64,000 nt of DNA. It comes from Arenicola marina. Taxonomy: Eukaryota; Annelida; Polychaeta; Arenicolidae. The notes below the pieces were generated by a model. That model was not told the origin of the DNA and did no database searches. It saw only the letters and a list, made by a program, of their open reading frames with translations. Both the position numbers and the translations under genes were made by a program. Shown piece by piece: positions 1 to 11,816 of the stretch (the stretch's first letter is position 1; each line of letters begins with the position of its first letter). Where the stretch lies: assembly GCA_964019135.1 (NCBI GenBank), contig OZ025258.1, forward strand, positions 6,095,961 to 6,159,960, written 5' to 3'.

Positions 1-286
1 AAATATTTGCTTATGTATATGAATGAAAGGTATGTATTTATCAATACTATACTGTATAGGACCTGAAGACACCCAGGTTCGAGCGTGACACACTAACATA
101 AGGCGAACAGAAGCCTTTATAAATTGAAACTTGTTGATCAGTTGATAGTCCACTCACCCCCCCCCCTCCCTCCCTCACCGACATCTGTCACAGTGTCAGT
201 TGATTTACGGCGCCTGTGCAGCCACTGGCACACCATCTACACTACAGTACAGTAACCCCAAACGCCGGAGGGAGTAGGGTTCGACC

Positions 287-327
287 CACAGGCCCCGGCC
301 TGTGTCAGTCGATCTGCAGCGCCTGTG
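287..327. mobile_element. 41-bp hAT-like mini-insertion with 8-bp target duplication
   Basis: The segment starts cacaggcc and ends gcctgtg. It is bordered on both sides by the same 8 bases, gttcgacc (279-286 and 328-335). Copy B of the surrounding repeat lacks it. The inner motif tgtgtcagtcgat is shared with the elements at 53238 and 53530. An 8-bp duplication with CA..TG termini fits hAT-type transposition. The element is a tiny internally deleted remnant. Confidence 0.6.
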
Positions 328-1206
328 GTTCGACCTGCCCCACCCCCCTCCCTCTCTGGAGTTTGTGCCCCCATATGGTGTGTATGAACCTTCGCACAAC
401 TGTACAAAGATTGTGATTCCTGTATGTCTTGTGCATTCTTCTCGTTAACATCTTGTTTAAAGGATACTTTGTTTGTTCCTTGGTATATGGGTCTATGGGT
501 GCCTCAACCAACCCTGTTGCATGCCTCCCCCCAATTATTTAGTGGTGTCTGTGTGGGGAGGTTGAAGGCCTACCTTTTGTTGCACAGGGTATCTTTCAAT
601 GGCTCAGGGAAAAATCGGGGAACTGTCTTTATGTTTCATGTGGGAACTCTATACTACGGTATAGTCTTGTTTTCAGGCTATACTGTTTACAACATTATCT
701 TTGGTATTTGTTTTGCTTCCTGCATAATATACTGGGGTAATAATAAATATAGTACAAAGTTTTGTAAGATAGCTTTCTAACATTTTATCACCCATGTCTT
801 ACAATGTTAAACAGCATTGGTGAATGATAATTTACTGACGATAAGTGTATCCTTTTTTGCAGGTCAAGTCAGGTGAGAATTTCCTGGCAATGACGTAAAT
901 GAAATTTGCATGCTAATGCGAAAGAAGATCAGCCACGTTGTAAGGGCTGGATAATAAGAAGAAAAACTGAGGGATCTACTTGTTTTACAAGTTAAAATGA
1001 ATATATTTGTATAAAGGATTATTTATAAGCTTATATGTAATGTGCATTGAATAGTAGTTTTAAAGTTAAGTAGTAGTTATGTAGTAGATGCGAAGTACTG
1101 GATGGTAGTGCATCTCATTTTAGGGTGGAATTTGTATCTGTTACAAAAAAAGAGAGAATACTTTATCAATTCAATTATAAGTCATTTCTTGTATATGAGT
1201 TAGAGT

Positions 1207-2036
1207 CACAGGCACAGTAAATCAGTGGAGGGAGGAGGCCGGGGGGGGGGGAGGGGGGGGGTAGGGGGCCCCACAACGCATACTAAACACACAAGGTGTC
1301 CAACTCCCGCTGGAACTGAGCGACAGGCACCCGCTTCAAATCCCAATATCGCACCTTTACCGCGCTTGACGGGCCCCATAGATGCCTAAGTCCGATATCT
1401 AAGTAAATTATTTATTTCATCAGTAAGTAAACGAGACCTGTACTGCCGTGTAGTCGCGACATATAAAGAATTATGCAACCACAACAACCAACTCCGGAAC
1501 AGATTGAGCAAAAATGGCTGACATCAGTCAGCGAGATGAATCTGATTCAAACTTCTGCAACTTCAAAATTTGTTGAATCGGGACGAACATTAGCATAGCA
1601 TCTCCCTATGATGTGATTAATCAAAATGACAGATTTTAGGAGTACCTGTCCACATGAGCGTCATGTGAAAGCTGACCAATCGTCATATCGTGCACTGTGC
1701 CTGAGATCTCGCAGGCGAATTCTCGCGATGTCAGCCATTTTTGCTCAATCTGTTCCGGAGTTGGTTGTTGTCGTTGCCTAATTCTTTATTTGTCGCGGCT
1801 AGACGGCAGTACAGATCTCATTTACTTTTTGATGAAATAAATAAATTACTTAGAAATCGGACTTAGGCATTTACGGGGCCCGTCAAGCGCGATAAAGGTG
1901 CGATATTGGGGGTTGAAGCGGGTGCCTGTCGCTCAGTTCCAGCGGGAGTTGGACACCTTGTGTGTTTAGTATGCGTTGTGGGGCCCCCTACCCCCCCCCC
2001 CCGGCCTCCCCCCTCCACTGATTTACTGTGCCTGTG
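1207..2036. mobile_element. hAT-like MITE with ~330-bp terminal inverted repeats
   Basis: The termini read cacaggcacagtaaatcagt on the left and the reverse complement on the right. The match between arms continues inward for roughly 330 bp, through oligo-G/oligo-C blocks and the motif ggtgtccaactcccgc, around a short centre. The 8-base target duplication is gttagagt (1199-1206 and 2037-2044). Copy B lacks the insertion. There is no transposase frame, so it is non-autonomous. The 8-bp duplication and terminal CACAGG point to the hAT superfamily by family rules; the superfamily is an inference. Confidence 0.8.
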
Positions 2037-2702
2037 GTTAGAGTATACATTATTTGAAATAGTTGAATAATAAGCTGGTTTTTATGTCGTATATATACAC
2101 GTGATTTTATTGTGCATATAATGACTGGACAAAATTCCATGATGGCATTTTGTTTTCAATTCGTTCAAATGTATAAGCTGTGAAATGAACAATATTTTAT
2201 TTAATATCAATATATGAATCATTCAAACGAGCATTGTTTTAATTTGGAAAGATCCTGGCACTTTTTAGAAGTGAAATTTAAATTTGAAGGTGTGTGACTA
2301 TGATGCTGCTATATGGTGTATCTTAATATTATCTGTTGATTTAATTATGTCAATATGCATATAAGCAATGAAATTTTTTTCACATAATAGTAGCTTGTTT
2401 TCCTAATATATCCATACAGCTAGAATGTGTATATTATATAAATCTTTTGGAATTTTTGTCATTTATGTGACAGGTAACCTTTAGTTAATTATGTGTGTAT
2501 AATGCGCGTATGTCACAGGTTCACACACTGCATCGTTTTATTGCAATACATATATATGAAAGTGGATTGTAAATCGTTGTATTCTTTACTCTTGTATTTT
2601 TCAGACTTGCATAGTAAATTACCATGGTATACCTGTTTCAAAATACCTAGGTAAATTCATCATGGTATACCATGGTAATCTCATGGTAGTTTTTCGTTAG
2701 GG

Positions 2703-3197
2703 ACAATTCCAATGTGATATGATAGTCTGACAGGCTATAGGTGAACTATAGTCATACTATTACATAATCAACTATAGTATGACTACAGTAGTGCCACTAA
2801 TATTACTATAGTATAACTATACATTAGTACAACTGTAGTAGTATTGCAGTATAACTGCAGTCTTACGACTAATATTACTATAGTATAACTACAGTAGTAC
2901 CACTAACATTACTGTTATAAAACTATAGTATTACTGTAGTAAAACTATAGCAAACTATGGTATTACTGTAGTAAAACTATAGTATTACTGTAGTAAAACT
3001 AGCAAACTATGGTATTACTGTAGTAAAACTATAGTATTACTGTAGAAAAACTATAGCAAACTATGGTATTACTCTAGTAAAACTATAGTAATACTGTAGT
3101 ACAAAATACTACAGTGGCGAAAATACCACAAAATAACTATAGTCAAAATTACTATAGTTTTATCATAGTTACACTGTAGTAAATTTCCATAAGGGTT
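2703..3197. repeat. AT-rich palindromic tandem array (ctatagta...tactgtagt)
   Basis: From about 2740 to 3185 the sequence is an imperfect tandem array mixing actatagt, tactgtagt and caaactatggtatt. Its right end is ttccataaggg (3186-3196). The same terminus type, tttttcataaggg, closes the ATGGTATACC arrays at 9233 and 22228. Both are probably variants of one palindrome-bearing transposable element family. No gene is present. Confidence 0.6.
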
Positions 3198-3739
3198 GTA
3201 ACAGCGGTTAAATGTTGGCCACCTGATTCAACCGCTACTCGTTTGGCGACGCAGATTATACACTATTTCTCATAGGCAAAGGAGACCTGGAATTTTGTCT
3301 AACCCTGCTCTTGACACATTCTGAACTGTAATGGCCTACCTCTTGACAACTATAACAGGTGACTCTCCGTTTTGGACTTCCGGGCGGTGTTGTTTTGTGT
3401 ACTTTGGTTTTAGCCTCATTCTTTTGTCTCACTTGAAGGGTGGGGATGATTTCCTTCAAAGTATCATGCACTGCTGACCATTCTTTCGTCATGGATGATA
3501 TCTTATCTTCCAACGATTGCATTTGTTTCTCAGTTTTGCTTAACACAACTGTCCTCACTTTGTAGTCGGGACATGGCAATTCTTCTTGGTAGCTGTCTGA
3601 CACAAAGTGTACATGTCTGTGCAGCTGTCTAATTCTAGATTCTCTGTGCTTTGTATTTCCAAGCAATACTCTTTGGTTACTGACTGAGTTTTTTACAATT
3701 TGTACAGCATTATCTAGACTTTTCGGTTGTTTGTCCATA

Positions 3740-4372
3740 GCCGTAATGAATAGACTGAAATATTCTCTGCCAAAACATGCCCTCTTAACGATATATAATA
3801 CTCTAATTCTTCCGCATATAAACTATGGTATACTGGCTTGGGGATACTGTGGGGAGCGAATCTATCAATTGCAAAAAAGAGCAGTGAGAATAATAAGTCT
3901 AAGTAGATTCAATGATCACAGTGAACCACTTTTCAAACAGCTAAACCTACTAAAGTTAGATGACATTTACCGTTTGCAAATACTAAAGTTCTATCACAAA
4001 TTAAAGAATAATAATCTTCCCACGTATTTTTCGCAGATTCCCATAACACATGCATACGAGATACACGCATACAACACCAGACATAAGGCACTGGTCCGTA
4101 CCAATAGAGCACACCACGACTATGCCGCACAATGCATCAGACACTCCCTAATTGAAACTGTGAACACAGAGCCTGCAAGTATATTAGATAAAATCAATAC
4201 ACACAGCCTGATAGGATTTTCCAAGTATTTAAAAGATGATATCATAAGTAATTATTCCGAGCATTGCACTGTACAAAATTGCTATTCATGTCAAAGGTAA
4301 AGTAGTGCCTCTCCCATGGTTGGCCCTTAAATTATATTAAATTAAACTAAATTAAATTAAATTAAATTAAAA
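3740..4372 (+). mobile_element. CR1/Jockey-like LINE, 3' fragment
   Basis: An open frame (3731-4300) encodes the end of a non-LTR reverse transcriptase. Typical motifs of that region are TIYNTLILPHINYGILAWG (residues 21-39 of the frame), followed by LQKRAVRIIS. The catalytic YxDD core is missing because the copy is 5'-truncated. The 3' end is a (taaat)n-type tail (4335-4372) rather than poly(A), as in many CR1-related lineages. The insertion lies inside the gag fossil. A short direct repeat atagc (3737-3741 and 4372-4376) may mark the target duplication. The clade assignment is by resemblance only. Confidence 0.7.
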
Positions 4373-4597
4373 TAGCTGGATTGAAGCGCTTACACTCAAT
4401 TGTGTTCTAATCTATCTTTCATTTATCACATATGTATGACACATATTGTTTGGTGTTGGAAACGTTTAGTTCTGTGTCTGTTCTGTTCTGTTCGGTTTCC
4501 ATTACTTACCATCATATAATATTCTGTTTACCACAAACATATAGGTGGCTCTGATGCTAGTGGTTCATACCTTAATCAGAGTCTCCTGCGTCGAGCA

Positions 4598-4688
4598 TTT
4601 TTTTTTTTTTTTTTTTTTTCTATAATGTGCCAAATGAAATGTTTGCTTTGACGGAATAAATGAGATTGAATCTGAATCTGAATCTGCC
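4598..4688. mobile_element. Short retroposed tail inside the gag fossil
   Basis: A run of about 22 T is followed by about 45 bp that ends in aataaatgagattg and three gaatct repeats. This looks like a heavily 5'-truncated LINE or SINE end with a hexanucleotide tail, inserted into the gag fossil. Family and orientation are uncertain. Confidence 0.35.
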
Positions 4689-5410
4689 AGTTTCTCATTG
4701 CAACCTTTGAGAAAAGCATCAGTGGCTATTGTCTCTAACACCTCATTATTGCTATCTGGGTAGCCATTTCCTGCCAATTCAAAAGCTCTTTCAGCGAACT
4801 CCTTTAGGTCTTCATCCTCATGTTGTTTTAGGTCCTGAATTACTCTTCGTGCAGTGACAGGAGCATCTTTCTTGCCAAACCTTCTGTTCAACTTGACCAT
4901 CAGCAAGTCATAGTCACCAGTAATTGTATTGGGAAGAGTGCCAAAGAATTTTAAAGCCCGGTCTGTCAGACACTCAATTAATCTATCAAGTCTCTCTTCA
5001 TTATGCCAATCATACCGTTTTGCTATACGTTCAAATTGAACTTCAAAAAACTTCCAATCCCCTTTTTCATCAAAAGTTGGCATTCTGGAGTATGGGCCCT
5101 CATTGATATGGCATGTTTTTTCTAGCTTTAGAAACATGGTTGGGGTTGCTTTCTGGTCTTCTCGCTGACAGAAAGTCGCCTAACCCTCTTTGCCTTCCCC
5201 TTGATGTCCGTCTAGTACCACGTCTTGCTAAAACCAGAGTTCCATTTGCGATTCACTACAGAGACATGCTCTACCATTTCCCTGTGTTTCTGTCTCACAT
5301 CTTTTTGTTCTCCCTTAATAATAAAGATACCAGAAACTGGTTTTTGATTTTGCTCCTTTAGCATCAAAAGAAATCTCTGTCAGATCATCTAATCTTCTAT
5401 TTATTCTAAG

Positions 5411-7422
5411 ACGACTTCGAAAAAGCTTTTGATACGATAGATTGGGAGTACATATCCAAAACACTTGAGGTATATAATTTTGGTGAAAAATTTATACAAT
5501 GTTTTAAGCTTTTGTACACGGACGCTGAGAGCTGTGTGATAAATAACGGCCATTTTTCTAAATTTTTCGGGTTAGGTAGAGGATGTCGACAAGGGGACCC
5601 CTTATCCCCGTATATTTTTATACTTGCAGTTGAACCGCTTGCTGAGGAGTTAAGAAAAAACAAATTCATAGAGGGTATTGAAATAGGTGAAACCACAGTG
5701 CTACTCGGGCAATATGCTGACGACACTTTTTTATTGATGAAGGATGATGAAAGGTCGCTAACGGAAGCTTTAAAAACGTTTAGACTATTTTATTTGTGTT
5801 CCGGCTTGCGAATTAACATGGAAAAGACCCAAGCAGTTTGGCTGGGTAGTAAAAAACTTTCGCTGAAGCCGATTTGGTCCAAAATACCCAATTAAATGGG
5901 TTACTTCCTTCAGACTATTGGGTATAGAATTTGATGTTAACATGGAGCATATGTTAGAGAAAAACATAGAGGGCAAGCTGGGCGATATCAAAAAGACCTT
6001 GCGTCTTTATAAATCAAAAAGTTTATCCTTAATCGGCAAGGCTACGGTCATCAAAACGTTGGTAATTCCTAAGATTATACATATTTTTTCCGTACTCCCA
6101 TCGCAAGATGCTCTAATCACGCGCATGCAAAGGGAGATAGATAATTTTATGTGGGATGGGAAACGCTCTAAGATATCGAGGATGCAACTTGCACAGAAGT
6201 ATTCGGATGGGGGTATTCAACTAACATGCGTTTACCTTTTTATTAAAGCACTTCGTTTATCGTGGATAAAGCGACTGAAAACATCGGTCGGAAACTGGCA
6301 GAGTGTTGCAAAACATGCCTTAGGTGAAAAGAACAGCATTTTGTTATGGCAGTTAGATCCGAAGTCGTTAATCGCATTGTCTAAAAAAACATTCAGCAGC
6401 TTTTGGAAAATAATCATAAGTGACCGGGGAAAGTATAAACGACAAGACTACTTGTATGGTAACGAAATGAAGTATACCTTTTGAAATTCACAGTATCTTA
6501 GACATAGTAATATTATAGCCTTTAAGAATCATCTTGTTGCCAACAACTGTACTCTAATAATGGATTTGTTTGATGATCAGGGGAAACCTCTGACACAAGA
6601 GAGTTTCAATATGAGGTATAATATTAATTTAAACTTTTTGGATTATCAGTGCCTCAAGCAACAGGTCATCAGTCATTGGTGTAAACGTGATTGTTACCCA
6701 AAAGTGCCAACTGATAGAAACTTAGATATATGTGTGACAGAACTGATGGATGCGCAACGCTGCTGTAATTTTGCATATTGGAAGTTAGCAACGAAAGTCG
6801 AGTTAAATCAAGGGAGAAGAAATAAGTGAGAAGAAACCCTGCACGAGACAATAGATAACTTACTGTGGGAAAAGATCTACCTACTACCTTATAGAGTAAC
6901 TACTGAAACAAGGGCTAGAAGTTTCCAATATCGATTTTTGCAACGTATTTTACCTACAAATAAGTACCTGAAAATGTGTGGTATAGCTGAAAGCGAATTG
7001 TGTTATTTTTGCAGTTCTCACATAGAAACCATCGGGCATTTGTTCTGGCGCTGTAAACATGTAGAATAATTTTGGCAAAAGATTATCACAGTCCTACAGC
7101 CTGGGTTAGACTTTGACTTCAAATCTTTAATTACAGAAAAAAAATTCTTGCTGGGAGTCACTGAGAAAACAACAGCAGTAATAAACCACGTGATACTGTT
7201 AATTAAACAATATATTTACGCCACCAAATGTAAAAACGGAACTCTCAGTGTAGCAGGTGCCTTAAGCAAAATTAGACAAATATACATGATAGAAAATTGG
7301 TCAACTTGTGTGCAGAATTCTAACGCGAAATGGAGTAGTTTCATAGGGATTTTCAACCGCGTATGAGTTTCATGTATTGCATTGCCAGTTTTTCCTGAAA
7401 AAAAAATAAAAAAAAATAAAAA
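5411..7422 (+). mobile_element. L1/Tx1-like LINE, 5'-truncated, degenerate
   Basis: The fragment starts inside the reverse transcriptase at DFEKAFDTIDWEY. It shows GCRQGDPLSPYIF near 5581-5620, the catalytic QYADD near 5710-5725, a thumb/connection region (5918-6484) and a C-terminal zinc-knuckle-like CxxC...H...C (CYFCSSHIETIGHLFWRC, near 7003-7056). Part of the region is closed by frame changes and stops (for example between 5895 and 5918, and after 7065). It ends in an A-rich tail (7397-7420). A direct repeat tattctaag (5402-5410 and 7423-7431) fits a target-site duplication. It inserted into the gag fossil. It is not active. Confidence 0.85.
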
Positions 7423-7431
7423 TATTCTAAG

Positions 7432-7761
7432 TTCTTCTTGTCTATTCTGTTCTGATTTGTTAAAGTCATCTCTTATTTAATCTAACAAGTTTCTATTTCT
7501 GTAATGTTCATCACTGAGGTTTTTAATCATATTGATAAGGGAAGCTTCTAATTTACTGAATCTATCAACTAAACCTTTACTCACTCCCTGTATGTCTCTG
7601 ATTTCAAGGCTTATCAAACCATCCTGCAGTATTTGAGTTCCATTTTGTTGACTTCTTTTAAGAAATCTTCTTCTGTAACTACTCCTTTTCCAGCTAATTT
7701 TTTCTTGCACATTTTTGTGTGAGCCCTGTTTTTTCAAGTTCCTGCAGTGAAACCCCTTCAT
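7432..7761 (-). mobile_element. Flank of the gag fossil, minus strand, possible coiled coil
   Basis: A 94-residue minus-strand frame rich in K, R, Q and L could form a coiled coil (for example GLVDRFSKLEASLINMIKNL). Before the LINE at 5411-7422 landed, this sequence lay directly next to the gag fossil at 5137-5395, so it may be that element's leader or 5' region. There is no recognisable domain. Confidence 0.3.
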
Positions 7762-8371
7762 TTAAATAACAGTACTCATCTCAAGTGATGATTATCAATC
7801 GGCATTCATAAAAATGGTCAAAGTATGAAATACTTGTAATCTAAAGTATTAATTTCAAACTCAAATCATAAATAAAATATGTTGATTCAGCAATATCTTA
7901 TAGGGAAGTATCTGAGGCCTTCTACAATGTGTTTGACAGACAATATATAAAGTAACATTTAATATCTAAATCTCAACAAAGTCCCAAGCCTACATCTAAA
8001 AAAGAAAAGAAGTCTTCGTCTGTGGTCTAATCAGAGCACAAAAGTTGTCTGTCAAAGAAGCCGTATTAGTATACAATAAAAGGTAGTGTGCACCTATAGA
8101 AAATAGACCTCATCAACCATAGCCAAAAAAATTAACAGGCCAGTATTAGCATTATAGCAGAAATGACCATGTGGACTGAGTATTGCAATTCCTATAAAGC
8201 TTATCTGTACTCAAAATAATCAACAGATTTTTATTGTATTTAAATCATGTAATCATTTGAATCATTGCACACCGGGGCGATTTACATCATGCAACAATTC
8301 GATCAAATCAGGTTAGGTTCGCAGTACTTTGATTTGTGTCATGTAGTAATCCGCATTAAATCACGTGAGAT
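7762..8371. other. No gene seen
   Basis: AT-rich unique-looking sequence with no long frame. From about 8240 a short region has scattered taat/attcg motifs resembling 23150-23290. Both stretches border a GAACGTTC element, so the surrounding sequence may be part of one larger repeat. Confidence 0.5.
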
Positions 8372-8680
8372 ATCCCAGCAAACACCGAACGTTCAGCGAA
8401 CCGTTCGCTGGGGGTTATATTTTGGTTACGTTAGCGTTTAGCCTTCTGCGAACGTTCAATGAACGCTACGGCCTGATTCGGTTCGAGAGATACCTTCCGG
8501 GAACGTTCCTGGAATATTTAGATTTTAGTTCCCTCTGTTGAAAGCTACAGGGAACGTTCCCTAAACTGAAACACTGAGCGTAAAATTAACCGTTGATTAA
8601 TGGGATGTAAAGCTACCTTATGGGAACGTTCTCCGAACGGTCGTGCATATAGCTACCTTCCGGGAACGTTCCTCGAAGGG
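8372..8680. mobile_element. GAACGTTC palindrome-rich MITE-like element
   Basis: It begins cccagcaaacacc and repeats palindromes of the type GGGAACGTTCC and GCGAACGTTC at irregular spacing (for example near 8390, 8450, 8500, 8545, 8625 and 8660). A related copy at 22930-23138 ends in the complementary terminus ttagctggga. The element is non-coding. The repeated palindromes are presumably subterminal binding sites for a transposase. The superfamily is not identified. Confidence 0.55.
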
Positions 8681-8689
8681 CCGTATATC

Positions 8690-9232
8690 ATTGCATTTTA
8701 TTTCTAATTAGATTATCATTATATGCTATAGGCCTAGCGTTCTCGATCCAAAATAATGTGGCCAACGTAAGGCAACCGTCGAAAACCAGGAAAATTAGGA
8801 GAGACAGAAAAAAAGATTGGACCGTCGACACCCCATGCTTGAAGCACATAATGTGGGATGTCTGCATATTATATTGGGGTGGGGGAGGGGGGGCAGCAGG
8901 GCCGTCAGAAGCAGAGGGCAGTGGGGACATCTGCCCTCGCCCCCCACTTTTTCGGCTGTCTCCAAAAAAATGAACGCTGCGGAATCTGGTTGAGATGCCG
9001 GTCTACGTGTGATTGTTGACAAACATTCGCTCTGCCTGCGCGCAACGCGAGCAGTTCACAACTTCCGCCAAGACAAGCGGCGAGAGGCGGGCGATTCGAA
9101 ATTTGTTGTGTGGGAAAAGATGGACATGTCGTGAAACATCGAGGACTGTTGTAAGATATCAACGGTGCTACCTAGGAACATACCATTTATGGAGTTAAAA
9201 AATACGAGATTTGGCGGTGAGTGTTGCTTAAT
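8690..9232. other. No gene seen
   Basis: Mixed sequence with a G-rich stretch (8875-8900) and a C-rich stretch (8935-8950). Short frames occur on both strands without recognisable domains. Confidence 0.5.
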
Positions 9233-10540
9233 TTCCCTTATGAAAAAACACCATGGTATACCATATATCGTGGTATAGGGCTATAAAGTCTCGTTCGATT
9301 AGACTTCCGGTTTACTCATTTTGGGGACAAACAAACGAAGCACGTGTTCGGAACGAGTTTAGAATCTCTGCGCACACTGGTATCCTGACTATCTGTGACG
9401 CATGGGTGACCTGTATGTTACGCAAAGAGAGAGACTGGGAACCAAACTACTTGCGCAAAAGCCAGGCGCCGAGGGGTGGGTCCATTGCGGAAGCCTAGCG
9501 CGATGATTAAGAATATTTAAGAAATATAGCTTCACAAAACGGATAGATGACATATTTTTTATTCGTTTGCGCCATCACAATGACGAATATTTGTTACGAC
9601 GGGACAATACGACTGAGAAAATAGTTTTTTTTTGCATTTCCTACGAAAACGAGGCATTATGATGTCACATGGATTCTCCCCGGTGACAACGTTGGCGCAA
9701 CGCTTCAAACAGAAAACTTACAAAAATGAAGAGACTTGGTCTTTTCGTGATCCAAAAGTGATACGAAAACATCCAAGTAGTCTTATTTTATCTTTACCAT
9801 GTGGTTTAATGACGCGCCCGTGTGTTGTTACTCCATGCACTGCGCATTTCGACAGCGGAATGGTTAAGTCGATCACTTGCTCTCGCCATTTTTGTTACCG
9901 CGGAGACACGCGAAACGTCACTTTCTGTTTGGTGAACTTGCGAAAGCCCAGGTGCAGGGCTAAATTTAGAATGTTATTTTTAGCTTTCGAGTGTTTTGAA
10001 GACGGATTTTTCCTTGTATATTCCCAAAGTTATGCGCTTCATCGCCTCCAAATCTCCCATAGCCATGTTTAGTGAAATGGTACTCATAATCTTTAGAATA
10101 AACCTGGAAAGAAATTGACTTATAGCTGCCTATACTTCAACATAGAGCACGTGTGTTTGTTTGTCCCCAAAACTGAAGTCTCGCGGCCCGATCGCGAGAA
10201 CTGTATAGCCCTATACCATGATATATCATGGTATACCATAATATATCATGGTATGCCATAATATATCATGGTGTACCATGCCCTACCATGTATGTAGCAT
10301 GGTATATCATGGTAAACCATATCATACCATGGAGGTATATGCATGCATACCATGGTATATCATGGTAAACCATGATATATCACCTCCTACCATGTAATTT
10401 CATGTTAAACCATGCTATACCATGCCCTATCACGGAGGTACCAATGATAAACCATGGTATAGATATATTATGATAAACCATGATACACCATATCCTGCCA
10501 TGGTATATCATGGTACACCATATATACCCTACCATGTATG

Positions 10541-10548
<8 letters not shown>
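9233..10548. mobile_element. Palindromic ATGGTATACCAT element, interrupted by a TIR transposon
   Basis: The left end is cccttatgaaaaaacacc followed by atggtatacc. The right part (10205-10548) is a dense array of catggtatatcatgg and related palindromes. The same end (inverted) closes copy B at 22200-22228. A separate element (9279-10217) splits the array. There is no coding capacity apart from chance frames. Confidence 0.55.
9279..10217. mobile_element. Non-autonomous DNA transposon with ~85-bp TIRs
   Basis: The left end begins tatagggctata and continues through ttttggggacaaacaaac to cacgtg. The right end carries the reverse complement in the same order (10146-10217), with small indels between the arms. 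The interior of about 770 bp has an open 146-residue frame (9632-10072) with no recognised domain. It sits inside the ATGGTATACC array. A TA target duplication is possible but cannot be told apart from the surrounding palindromes. Confidence 0.65.

Positions 10549-10622
<74 letters not shown>
10540..10622. repeat. (TA)n microsatellite
   Basis: About 80 bp of almost pure TA dinucleotides joins the ATGGTA palindrome array to the cttgYgaggtacc region. A second (TA)n tract lies at 18917-18952. Confidence 0.95.
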
Positions 10623-10623
<1 letters not shown>

Positions 10624-10930
10624 CCGTATTTCCTGACTTGCGAGGTACCCTATGTCTATATTATATGCTTGTGAGGTACCCTTTCCTGTGAGGTACTACC
10701 TCGCAAGTAAACATTGCTATAACTCGATTTTCGGGTGATATTTTGCGGCTTGGGAAGAATATTTTTCTGTCATGTGCCAATTAGGTTCACATCAGGCAGT
10801 AATGAACAGTTTGGATTAAGGACCCAAAGTGCCAGGGTCTAATATCAAGAGGTACCTCACAAGTAAACCGGAAGAAAATATATATATGGAAAAAAAGTGT
10901 ACAAATTATATATACCGCTAGAGGGCGCGT
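10623..10930. repeat. Region with scattered cttgYgaggtacc motifs (left)
   Basis: The motif cttgcgaggtacc or its complement occurs near 10640, 10671, 10690-10710 and 10852. It is the core of the 38-bp minisatellite unit found 5.7 kb away (16370-18615) and recurs on the far side at 18805-18880. These look like subterminal motifs of a single large block. Confidence 0.5.
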
Positions 10931-11199
10931 CGAATTTGTATAGGACCGCTATGGATTCATTTTTTTTTCCGAAGTTTATGTCGTTTTAGTTTTTAGAATC
11001 AGAAGGCGACCGAGACCTCCAAAGCGAAGACAATTATAATATGAAGTCATATTTGCGTATTCGTGGCGGGTTTATTTAAAATCCCGACTTGGCATCTTCA
11101 GATCGTTGCGTTGCATTGTAGTGGAGCAGATAAGGGTGTTTTTTTCAGCGAAATCGTTCACATTGTGAGACAAGCACCAAATTTGGCATAGACGTTCCC

Positions 11200-11640
11200 C
11201 TGCGACTAGTTTTCCAAAAAAGCCCGTTAGCCACTTAAAAATACAAAATGGCGGTCATTTTTCAAGATGGCCGCCATTTTTACCGTTTTCGCCGTTAAAG
11301 TTGACTGAGTAGTCCAACTTCAATGATTTTGATGCCGATTTATACGTTTTTGACCACGCCAAAACCGAATTTGGACATCTTAAAATCAAAATGGCGGCCA
11401 TTTTTCAAGATGGCCCCCAATGTCATCATAAAAATACGATTGTCGCCATTAAAGGTGACTGAGTAGTTCGACTTTAATTATTTTGATGTCGATTTATATG
11501 TTTGAAAAATGGCGGCAATTTTTCAAGATGGCCCCCAATGTCATCATAAAAATACGATTGTCGCCATTAAAGGTGACTGAGTAGTCCGACTTTAATTATT
11601 TTGATGTCGATTTATATGTTTTAGACCACGCCCAAACCGT
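11200..11640. repeat. Imperfect ~115-bp tandem units with GATGGCCGCCATTTT motifs
   Basis: Three imperfect copies contain cgccattaaaggtgactg, agtagtccgactt and gatgtcgatttata, plus copies of caagatggc[c/g]gccattttt on one or both strands. The motif aagatggcggcc resembles the YY1 consensus. Copies 2 and 3 (about 11400-11515 and 11516-11635) are nearly identical, so that duplication is recent. The region is non-coding. Confidence 0.6.
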
Positions 11641-11816
11641 ATTTAACCTAATTCTAATACTATAACTCTTCAATACAGGTGGCAATATCGCAATTGCGCG
11701 ATATTGTGGTGGGCCATATGACCCCGATGGGTCATTTTGCCCCATGTTCCCCTACTTAAATTCTACCGCTGGTTACAAATGAGAACATTAAATAATGAGA
11801 GGTAATATTTCTTTGG
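11641..11816. other. Short spacer, nothing recognised
   Basis: About 175 bp of unique-looking sequence lies between the 115-bp tandem units and the 28-bp minisatellite. There is no frame or motif of note. Confidence 0.5.

Larger units (their letters stand above)
1..2702 (+). repeat. Dispersed repeat, copy A (cut by the window start)
   Basis: This stretch aligns by eye with 19840-22228 (copy B) from its first bases to the palindromic ATGGTATACC segment near 2625-2700. Shared landmarks are the start around gaatgaaaggtatgtattta, the block near 600-1140 and the block 2041-2600. Copy A holds two insertions that copy B lacks, at 287-327 and 1207-2036. No reading frame is conserved between the copies and no protein domain is recognisable, so it looks non-coding. 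Its left end lies outside the window. It could be a non-autonomous transposon or a segmental duplication. Confidence 0.7.
3256..5395 (-). mobile_element. Fossil Ty3/gypsy-like LTR retrotransposon, gag region, interrupted by LINEs
   Basis: Two minus-strand segments show gag features. One at 3256-3738 contains a retroviral-type zinc knuckle of CX2CX4HX4C form. One at about 4690-5137 resembles the gag N-terminal region of metazoan Ty3-like elements (aromatic and basic helices, an RRFGKK-like motif). A CR1-like LINE (3740-4372) and a short LINE tail (about 4598-4688) separate them, so the element is older than those insertions. Sequence at 5138-5395 and 7432-7761 flanks a third LINE insertion and probably belongs to the same fossil. 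No LTRs were identified. The copy is broken and very incomplete. Confidence 0.6.
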
